From Saccharomyces paradoxus (lineage: Eukaryota; Ascomycota; Saccharomycetes; Saccharomycetales; Saccharomycetaceae): a stretch of 55,553 nucleotides of DNA. This document shows, in pieces, positions 1 to 9,000 of the stretch. Position 1 is the first letter of the stretch, and each line of letters opens with the position of its first letter. The stretch lies in contig NC_047497.1 in NCBI RefSeq assembly GCF_002079055.1, positions 635,001 through 690,553 of the forward strand. The letters run 5' to 3'. Below the pieces are notes generated by a model. That model ran no database searches. It worked only from the letters and a program-made list of their open reading frames with translations, and was not told the origin of the DNA. Position numbers and translations under genes: made by a program.

Positions 1-140
1 CTGCTGCTGCTTGAAGACTCGCTACTAGAACTAGAGGAGGAAGATGAGGAGGAGGAAGAGGAAGAAGATTTCTCTTCAATATCCTTTTCCTTAATACTTA
101 ATTTTGGTACTTCGTCAACTTTGATTTTCTTGGAACCCAT
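1..140 (-). CDS. SRP40: Srp40 N-terminus (partial, cut by window edge)
   Basis: The minus strand reads from an ATG at 140 leftward without a stop to base 1, giving 46 codons that begin MGSKKIKVDEVPKLS and then run into an acidic and serine tract (EEK followed by an almost unbroken serine run). This is the N-terminus of Srp40, the yeast nucleolar serine-rich protein related to mammalian Nopp140, a chaperone of box C/D and H/ACA snoRNPs. The serine run is encoded by TCT/TCC/TCA/AGT codons, seen on the plus strand as a GA-rich stretch. The C-terminal SRP40 domain lies outside the window. Identification rests on the N-terminal motif plus synteny with PTR2. Confidence 0.9.
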   Translation of the reverse strand, partial: MGSKKIKVDEVPKLSIKEKDIEEKSSSSSSSSSSSSSSSSESSSSS

Positions 141-817
141 TGCTGTGTACTTTTAAGTGTAATGCGATTTGATTACCTTTCTTGCTTTGAATTAAAGTGC
201 GATGAGTTCGATCATCAAGTAAATTTTTTTCAGCCTGCATTGAAAAAAAAAAAAAAAAAAAATTGTATGCTCGAGCAATGGGAAGGTTTTTTTCTTTTCC
301 CGTTCAAAGCTTCTTCGGATCAACTCCATTTTTTCTCGGCCCGTTGTGAAGGAATGGGCAAGGAACTTAAATTGCAAAGAGGTTCTAATTGTCGTTTTGT
401 CCAGAAATACAGAGGTGTATAAACTGCAAAACAAGGATGCAATAATTAAAAAGAGGGGTGAACCTTGTCCGAGACGATTCTTTCTCTATGAAAGCTTTAT
501 TTTGGAGTAAACAGCAGGAGTATGTAAACCTTTGTCACGATAAGGAACATTAATGACTGCGACACCCGCACACCACAAGGTTGACGACTAAGATGAATTA
601 ATCGAAACGAAAAGCGACGGCGCAGACTTAATCAGCCATTATTGATAAGGGGTAAGAAAAAAGTGTGTGCAAAATCGCAAGAGGAGCATACGTAGAGAGT
701 TTATGTGTCTAAAGAAAGCACCATTACAGTAAAATCATAAGCTTTTGTGCGAGAAAATAGTCCTCCTTGGCAAAAAAAATGACACCTTTGCCCTGTTTTT
801 GTTATCTACTTTTTTTT

Positions 818-824
818 TGTGTCA
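818..824 (+). promoter_or_regulatory. Candidate Cup9 repressor site, copy 1
   Basis: TGTGTCA, the reverse complement of the TGACACA core attributed to the homeodomain repressor Cup9, lies about 1.2 kb upstream of PTR2. Cup9 is the known repressor of PTR2. The exact heptamer recurs at 1313 and 1492. A single heptamer is weak evidence; the repetition adds a little. Confidence 0.35.
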
Positions 825-1183
825 GATGTCATCACAATCTTCTACGGAATCTTGTCACAATTTGTTATCGGTAACTAATTTAGATAACTTGCACCAGCGC
901 CACATTTTCGATAGCATTAAACCAAACAACGACAACAAACAAAACGCCATAATCCCTGCAGATGTGGCTGCAAAACCACAAAATCCTGTTGTGGAAAAAA
1001 AGACTGATTAGTCCACGGCAAGTTGATTGATAAGTGTAGCAGGTAGCCGTAACGGCACCGGCATACGCGCACGGCCACCAAGAGAGCAAGAAAGCGACAC
1101 AAAATTGAATGAGAAAACCCTGGGGTAGCGCGATCAGCACTGTTACTTTTCTTTCCTGAAAAAGTCGAAAAATTCTCTGGCAA

Positions 1184-1194
1184 GATAAGATAAC
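1184..1194 (+). promoter_or_regulatory. Overlapping GATA-factor sites
   Basis: GATAAG followed by an overlapping GATAAC occurs here, about 840 bp upstream of PTR2. Such sites bind the nitrogen regulators Gln3, Gat1 and Dal80. PTR2 is known to be under nitrogen control, so the placement is sensible, but function is inferred. Confidence 0.4.
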
Positions 1195-1222
1195 GGCGCC
1201 GAACACATAGACTCACCTCCTT

Positions 1223-1239
1223 CGGCTCTGGTTCACGGC
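1223..1239 (+). promoter_or_regulatory. Candidate Stp1/Stp2 amino-acid UAS (paired CGGC)
   Basis: CGGCTC at 1223 is followed by a second CGGC at 1236 in direct orientation. Paired CGGC motifs are the reported binding element of Stp1/Stp2, the SPS-sensor factors that induce PTR2 and amino-acid permease genes in response to external amino acids. The element sits about 30 bp from the GATA pair, as expected for a compact upstream activating region. Confidence 0.45.
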
Positions 1240-1312
1240 ATCAAAAAATCCCGCAATAACATGACACCAACGGGCTAACGGCGTCCGCAGAAACGTGACG
1301 CAATCTACCGTT

Positions 1313-1319
1313 TGTGTCA
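1313..1319 (+). promoter_or_regulatory. Candidate Cup9 repressor site, copy 2
   Basis: This is a second exact TGTGTCA heptamer on the plus strand, 74 bp downstream of the CGGC pair and so close to the presumed activator sites. Confidence 0.4.
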
Positions 1320-1491
1320 AGACAGAAAAGTGCACACAGTACAGCCATGGTTTGGGCTGCTTCTCCTCCTCAATGCTTCTCTTTCATGGCTGTATGCTCC
1401 AACTGTTTCTGTGGATTTTTTTTAACTTTTTTTTTTCTTTACGGTGAAAATGGCATCAAAAGTGCCACGAGCTGCCGGATCCGGATTATTT

Positions 1492-1498
1492 TGTGTCA
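1492..1498 (+). promoter_or_regulatory. Candidate Cup9 repressor site, copy 3
   Basis: This is a third exact TGTGTCA heptamer in the same orientation as the other two, 536 bp upstream of the PTR2 start. Confidence 0.4.
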
Positions 1499-1832
1499 GA
1501 GAAACAAGCGTACCTGCACAATAGAAAAGGAATGCCCGCCTTGCTAATTTCCTGTTCGGGATCCTCGAAGTGCAAGAAAAAGGACGGTTGTCTTTTTTTT
1601 TCTTCAAGTCCCCAGGCCTTTCCTCGATATGATGGCGATTACAGAAGCGGTGGCAGTTCTTGGGAAAACCTGGGTCTCTTATCTGTACGGAAATCCCTTA
1701 TATGATAGCTGTTTAGTGTGATTAGCTCTTTGATTGGCTTTACTTCTTGCCTCTCTTCCTTTCAATTTCTCCGCTCACCACAACTCATATCATTATATAT
1801 TTCAGTTTATTGTTCTTTTTCATTTTTAACTT

Positions 1833-1848
1833 TATAAAAATATATAAG
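1833..1848 (+). promoter_or_regulatory. PTR2 TATA elements
   Basis: Two abutting matches to TATAWAWR (TATAAAAA at 1833 and TATATAAG at 1841) lie about 190 bp upstream of the PTR2 ATG. A strong TATA box fits a highly inducible transporter gene. Confidence 0.6.
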
Positions 1849-2033
1849 TGATGTACATATCTTCTATATCCTTTCCATTTGTGTCTATTTTAAGTTTGTC
1901 TCACTCCACACTATTACTACATTATATTTATTTGTCATCCTGAAAGAGAAGGCATACCACAGTTCTGCCCCACTACAAACAACATATTTATTATATTTTT
2001 TTCTTCAAATTATATCGTTATCAAACACTCATA

Positions 2034-3839
2034 ATGCTCAACCACCCTAGCCAAGGCTCAGGTGATATTCAGGACGAAAAGCAAGGCGACTTCCCCGTCA
2101 TCGAAGAGGAGAAGACCCAAGCTGTAACGCTGAAGGACTCTTACGCTAGCGACGATGCCGCTAATTCTACGGAACGCTATAACTTGTCTCCTTCCCCGGA
2201 GGACGAAGACTTCGAAGCTCCCACTGAAGAAGAAATGCAGACTTTAAGACACGTTGGTGGTAAAATCCCCATGAGATGCTGGCTGATCGCTATTGTAGAG
2301 CTTTCCGAGAGATTCTCCTACTATGGGCTTTCTGCGCCATTTCAAAACTACATGGAATATGGGCCCAATGACTCCCCCAAAGGTGTTCTGAGCTTGAACA
2401 GTCAAGGTGCCACAGGGTTGTCGTATTTTTTCCAGTTTTGGTGCTACGTTACACCGGTTTTCGGTGGTTACGTCGCAGATACATTCTGGGGTAAGTATAA
2501 TACAATTTGTTGCGGCACGGCTATCTACATTGCCGGTATCTTTATTCTATTCATCACTTCGATTCCTTCCGTTGGTAACAGAGACAGTGCTATTGGTGGG
2601 TTTATTGCTGCCATTATTTTGATCGGTATTGCTACTGGTATGATTAAGGCCAATCTTTCCGTGTTGATCGCCGACCAGCTTCCCAAACGGAAACCCTCTA
2701 TCAAAGTGCTAAAATCAGGCGAAAGAGTCATCGTTGATTCAAACATTACTTTACAAAACGTTTTCATGTTTTTCTATTTTATGATCAATGTCGGCTCTCT
2801 ATCTTTAATGGCCACCACTGAATTAGAATACCATAAGGGTTTCTGGGCAGCGTACCTATTGCCCTTCTGCTTCTTTTGGATCGCTGTTGTAACTTTGATT
2901 TTCGGTAAGAAGCAATACATTCAGAGACCAATTGGTGATAAAGTTATTGCCAAAAGTTTCAAAGTTTGTTGGATTTTAACCAAGAACAAGTTCGACTTCA
3001 ACGCTGCTAAACCTTCTGTTCATCCAGAAAAGGACTACCCATGGAACGACAAATTTGTTGATGAAATTAAGAGGGCTTTGGCGGCTTGTAAGGTGTTTGT
3101 ATTCTACCCAATCTATTGGACACAATACGGTACAATGATCTCCAGTTTCATTACTCAAGCTAGTATGATGGAATTGCATGGAATCCCCAACGATTTCCTA
3201 CAAGCATTCGATTCCATTGCATTGATCATTTTTATCCCAATTTTTGAAAAGTTTATTTATCCTTTCATCAGGAGATACACTCCATTCAAACCAATTACAA
3301 AAATCTTTTTCGGTTTCATGTTTGGGTCCTTTGCGATGACATGGGCTGCTGTCCTACAAAGTTTCGTTTACAAGGCTGGTCCATGGTATAAGGAACCTTT
3401 GGGTCACAACACCCCAAATCATGTCCACGTTTGCTGGCAAATCCCTGCATATGTCTTGATTTCTTTTTCAGAAATCTTCGCCTCTATCACTGGTTTGGAA
3501 TACGCTTATTCCAAAGCCCCAGCTTCTATGAAATCATTCATCATGTCCATTTTCTTATTGACTAACGCCTTTGGTTCCGCCATTGGTTGTGCCTTATCTC
3601 CAGTAACCGTTGATCCTAAATTCACATGGTTATTCACTGGTTTGGCTGTTGCCTGCTTCATCTCTGGTTGTTTGTTCTGGTTTTGCTTCAGAAAGTATAA
3701 CGATACAGAAGAAGAAATGAACGCCATGGATTACGAGGATGAAGACGAATTTGATCTCAATCCAATTTCCGCACCTAAAGCTAACGATATCGAAATATTA
3801 GAACCAATGGAAAGTCTAAGATCCACTGCCAAGTATTAA
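2034..3839 (+). CDS. PTR2: Di/tripeptide-proton symporter Ptr2
   Basis: The product is a 601-residue plasma-membrane transporter that imports di- and tripeptides with protons; the length equals the S. cerevisiae protein. After an acidic cytosolic N-terminus of about 75 residues comes the start of the POT/PTR fold (ELSERFSYYGL near residue 90). PTR2 family signature 1 follows (GGYVADTFWGKYNT, near residue 143), and signature 2 (FFYFMINVGSLS) is near residue 245. About twelve hydrophobic segments are visible, with a charged central loop and an acidic C-terminal tail. It is divergent from SRP40 and convergent with RPL40B. Known control: Cup9 repression, relieved when imported dipeptides stimulate Ubr1-dependent Cup9 degradation, plus Stp1/Stp2 induction; candidate sites for these are upstream. 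The ATG at 2034 starts the family-typical N-terminus. Confidence 0.97.
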   Translation: MLNHPSQGSGDIQDEKQGDFPVIEEEKTQAVTLKDSYASDDAANSTERYNLSPSPEDEDFEAPTEEEMQTLRHVGGKIPMRCWLIAIVELSERFSYYGLSAPFQNYMEYGPNDSPKGVLSLNSQGATGLSYFFQFWCYVTPVFGGYVADTFWGKYNTICCGTAIYIAGIFILFITSIPSVGNRDSAIGGFIAAIILIGIATGMIKANLSVLIADQLPKRKPSIKVLKSGERVIVDSNITLQNVFMFFYFMINVGSLSLMATTELEYHKGFWAAYLLPFCFFWIAVVTLIFGKKQYIQRPIGDKVIAKSFKVCWILTKNKFDFNAAKPSVHPEKDYPWNDKFVDEIKRALAACKVFVFYPIYWTQYGTMISSFITQASMMELHGIPNDFLQAFDSIALIIFIPIFEKFIYPFIRRYTPFKPITKIFFGFMFGSFAMTWAAVLQSFVYKAGPWYKEPLGHNTPNHVHVCWQIPAYVLISFSEIFASITGLEYAYSKAPASMKSFIMSIFLLTNAFGSAIGCALSPVTVDPKFTWLFTGLAVACFISGCLFWFCFRKYNDTEEEMNAMDYEDEDEFDLNPISAPKANDIEILEPMESLRSTAKY

Positions 3840-4304
3840 TGAGCCACCCTTTTTGTTTTTAATCTTAATATCTTTTCTTTCTTTTTTTTACTGTATTATG
3901 TTAACAGTATTTTTCTCTCTACTGCTGTCATTCGTTTCACAGAACTCTCCTTTTCGATCGCTATTGAACAGATGAGATAGTTTTTTATGTATAATTTATA
4001 CTGTATAATATTCACTAAATCTAAATTTTAAACTCATAAAACTATGAAATACAACACGGAGTTATCTTGTCTCCTTCACATTCCTTGTATTCGTCTAATC
4101 TTTGTTTCGCATATTTGCATGTCATTATCTCAAATGACTTGTTATTATATCTTGATATATATTGTATTATAGAACAATTTGTGAAAAGAGGACCATATTA
4201 AGATTTCCTCTCATTTACAAATAGAATAGAAAAGGAAATATATATGTAGTGAAAAAATCGTGGTGTATACAAACTTTGAATTTGTGGAAATCGTAATAAA
4301 TCGA
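3840..4304. other. PTR2-RPL40B convergent 3' region
   Basis: This is the shared 3' flank of two converging genes, 465 bp long and AT-rich. T-rich stretches and TATATA-like polyadenylation efficiency elements occur (for example near 4155 and 4240). No open frame or RNA gene is recognisable. Confidence 0.6.
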
Positions 4305-5058
<754 letters not shown>

Positions 5059-6092
5059 TTTGAACCTTTGGTGGCTTTACCTCTTGTTAAGCAGAAAGCA
5101 GCGATCTATAAGTTTGCTCTTATTTGTGTTTTTGAGACTATGAGTAGCATACCCATAATGCCTGGGATAGATGGGTAATGGCTAGTATGGGGCGGGATCA
5201 TAAGCCGGATTATTCATCCCATCGTATTGCGGTACTTTCAAAATATGAAGAAAATGAAAAAAAAAAAGCTCAGTAAAATACTAAGTTTGAACCCACACAT
5301 CCACACTTATTTATCAGGGGCACGGATGGAAATAGTATCTCAAAGGGATAATCGAAAGAGGATATGACTTCAGATAGGTAGAAAAGGCGGCTATTCTCAT
5401 CTGCATAGAGAAAAAATAGCAAAAGTATGCCAATGAGTGCCAAATTGCCAAATCTAATAGTTAGTCAAAAGTTCGAAACAACATGTCATAGATTTCGTTT
5501 GTGTCGTGTATTACTTAGTTGCTTAACACTAAATTATGTTTCCCATGATTGAAGAACGGAAGTTACCGCAATAAGTGCAGCTACTCTTAACAAAAAAAAG
5601 TTAAATTGTTCCTTCTTCATTTAAATTGAAACCGGCACTCTTTATCCCTCTTCACAGAAATTTTTTTCAATTTCAAGAAAAAAAATGAATGCTCAATCGT
5701 TCAGAGACCCTAGGTGGGCCACCAAATGTTACTCCCCAATAACATGATGCCAGGATGAATATTACGGACAAATAATAACATAAGTCTTAATTATGATTTA
5801 ATGATCGACGCGCAGGGTAACGCGCTCTTCCTTTTTTGTTTCCTTTCATTCCTTTTTGACAAGAGAACAAGAGTATGTGCAACAAGAAAACTAAACGGCA
5901 AATTGAATACAAACAGAAAACAGATCAAACTAAACCATTGAGTCCTACGGCTCTGGACAGACACCATCCACTTACAACAGTTACTGATAGATATACTGCC
6001 GCCTGTCTATTTTTATATCTCTTGTGCTGACCGGGACTTACTAATACTCGACGCAGCTACACAAATAATCAGTAACGCCACTTTTTAGCATA
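5059..6092. promoter_or_regulatory. RPL40B-MLP1 divergent promoter region
   Basis: These 1.03 kb separate two divergently transcribed genes. The RPL40B side has an A-rich block (5248-5270) next to a Rap1-like site at 5291-5302. The MLP1 side has short A tracts (5590, 5680) and no clear TATA box. I see no RNA gene or protein frame. Confidence 0.55.
5291..5302 (+). promoter_or_regulatory. Rap1-like site of the RPL40B promoter
   Basis: ACCCACACATCC resembles the ribosomal-protein-gene form of the Rap1 site (ACACCCAYACAYY). It lies about 235 bp upstream of the RPL40B ATG, a normal distance, with a homopolymeric A/T stretch between it and the gene. It is not a perfect match. Confidence 0.5.
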
Positions 6093-9000
6093 ATGACGGA
6101 TCATGGTACTTCAATGAAAGGCATACAAAATGGTGCAACTACGGACGAAAGATTGAATGCTATTGCTTCTTTTTTCGATTGCTCTTTGGAACAGGTTAAA
6201 TCAATTGACGGTGATGTAGTAAAACATCTTAACGATAAACTTTTACAATTTAATGAACTAAAATCAGAGAACCTACAAATTACCGTCTCATTTGATGAAT
6301 TGAAGACTAATTCCTTGAAGAAAATTGATGGGTTGAAGACTGAAATGGAAAAAGTTATGAGAGAAAATGATAAAATCCGAAAAGAGAGGAATGATACTTT
6401 TGCTAAGTTCGAATCTATAAAAAACGAAAAGACAAAATTATCGAATGAACTAGAATCTGTAAAAAGGAGGGTTGATGATTTAACTGAAGAGAAGAAGGAA
6501 ATTCAGAGCAATCAACAGCGAACTTTAAAAATACTGGACGAAAGACTAAAAGAACTCGAAATAGCCAAGATTGAAAATAATCGCTCCGATAGTGAATACA
6601 AGAAACTACGCTCCACAATAATAGATTTAGAAACAAAACAACAGGACTATATTTCTAGTGACCTTAATTCCAGAACTGAACTGGAAAGAAAAACACAGGA
6701 GTTGACCTTATTGCAGTCAAATAATGATTGGTTAGAAAAGGAGGTGTCTTCTAAGAATGAACAGTATCTTTCCTACAGACAAAAAACCGACAAAATAATT
6801 TTAGAAATTCGGAATGAATTAAATCATTTAAGGAGTGATTTTCAAATGGAGAAAACAAATAATGATGTCTTAAAGCAAAAAAACAATGAACTATCGAAAT
6901 CTTTACAAGAAAAACTGCTGGAAATCAAAAGCCTCTCAGACTCTTTAAATTCCGAAAAGCAAGAATTTTCCGCAGAAATTTCCCTAAAACAACGTTTAGT
7001 AGATCTTTTAGAGTCACAATTGGATGCGGTAAAAGAAGAATTGAACAGTACAAGAGAAGCGAACACTGCAAATGTAATATCAAATGATGCGAAAAATCAC
7101 ATATCTGAAAATGAGGAATTACTCAAAGAATTGCAGCAAATGAAGGAAAAATTAGCACAGTGCGAAAGCGAACGTCTGCGTCTATCCTCTATAATTGATG
7201 AAGCAGATGAGGATAGTGGAAGTTTGACTTCAAAATCTAATTCTGATTTTATATTATTGAAGAAACAATTAATTAAAGAAAGGCGTGCCAAGGAGCATCT
7301 TCAAAATCAAATCGAGGCATTTATCGTGGAACTGGAACACAAAGTGCCTATCATAAACTCCTTCAAAGAAAGAACAGATATGTTGGAGAAGGAATTAAAC
7401 AATGCTGCGTTATTACTAGAGCATACATCCAATGAGAAGAATGCGAAGATAAAAGAATTAAATGCTAAGAATGAAAAGCTAGCAAACTGTGAAAATGACA
7501 TTCAAACCTTAGTTAAACAACGTCTCGATCTGTGTCGTCAAATACAGTACCTTTTAGTTACCAACTCGGTTTCTAATGACTCAAAGGGGCCCTTACGTAA
7601 GGAAGAAATTAATTTTATCCAGAATATTTTGCAGAAAGACGATAGTACCGCAGCAGAATCTGACTCTCAGGGAATTGTAACCGAAAGGCTAGTCGAGTTC
7701 AAAAACATTATACAATTACAAGAAAAAAACACGGAGCTTTTGAAAGTTGTAAGAAACTTAGCTGAGAAGTTGGAATCAAAGGAAAACAAATCTAAACAAA
7801 GTCTTCAAAAGATTGAAAGTGAAACTGTAAATGAGGCTAAAGAGGCAATACTGACTTTAAAAAGTGAAAAAGTAGAACTAGAATCAAGAATTGAGGATCT
7901 GGAGAAGGAACTTGAAAAATCGAAAACCTCGGTCCCCAACCAAGATGCGTCGTACATTAATTCAACTATACGGCAGTTAACCAAGACTAAAAGAGACCTC
8001 GAATCCCAAGTCCAAGATTTGCAAACTCATGTTTCCCAAGTTACTAGGGAGTCTACTGAAAATATGTCACTTTTGAACAAGGAGATACAGGACCTATATG
8101 ATAGCAAGAGTGAAATTTCTATTGAACTTGGAAAGGAAAAATCATCTAGAATATTGGCAGAGGAACGATTCAAACTACTTTCAAATACATTAGATTTAGC
8201 TAAAGCCGAGAACGATCAACTTCGCAAGAGGTTCGATTACTTGCAAAGTACTATTCTAAAACAAGATTCTAAAACACACGAAACACTTAATGATTATGTT
8301 TCCTGTAAATCCAAGTTAAGCATTGTTGAAACAGAATTATTGAATTTAAAAGAAGAACAAAAATTGAAAGTTGATTTAGAAAAGAATTTGAAACAAGAAC
8401 TGAATAAACTTTCCTCCGAAAAGACCAGTTTACGTATAATGGTAACTCAGTTACAAACTTTACAAAAAGAGCGTGAGGATTTATTGGAAGAAACTAGGAA
8501 GTCATGTCAAAACAAAGTAGACGAACTCGAAGTTAACCTCTGCGAAATAAAACAGGAAGCTTCTCATAAGGACCAACGCATCAAACAGCTGGAAGAAGAC
8601 AACAATTCAAATATAGAATGGTACCAAAATAAAATTGAGGCCTTAAAGAAAGATAATGAGTCAATTATGACTTCTGTAGATGGTAAGCAAACCGAGATTG
8701 AAAAATTACAATATAAAGTCAAATCATTAGAAAAGGAGATTGAGGAGAACAAGATCCGTTTGCATACCTATAATGTTATGGATGAAACAATTAACGATGA
8801 CTCCTTACGCAAGGAGTTGGAAAAATCCAAGATTAACTTGACTGATGCCTATTCACAGATTCAAGAATACAAGGATCTGTACGAGACCACTTCTCAGTCC
8901 CTACAGCAAATGCATTCTAAATTAGATGAATCTAGCAAAGACTTTACTAACCAAATTAACAACCTAGCTGACGAAAAGGCTAGTTTGGAGGATAAGATTT

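Larger units (their letters stand above)
141..2033. promoter_or_regulatory. SRP40-PTR2 divergent intergenic region, long PTR2 promoter
   Basis: There is no convincing gene in these 1.9 kb; the open frames inside (for example 745-1011 and 880-1206 on opposite strands) overlap each other and have no recognisable domain. The segment holds an A-homopolymer near 242-260, several T tracts, and a cluster of candidate regulatory sites listed separately (TGTGTCA at 818, 1313 and 1492; GATAAG at 1184; CGGC pair at 1223-1239; TATA at 1833). The length fits the known complex nitrogen and peptide control of PTR2. Confidence 0.7.

Noticed and set aside
745-1216. Overlapping short open frames on both strands upstream of PTR2
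   Set aside because: They overlap each other on opposite strands, have no known motif and sit in promoter DNA with factor-type sites.
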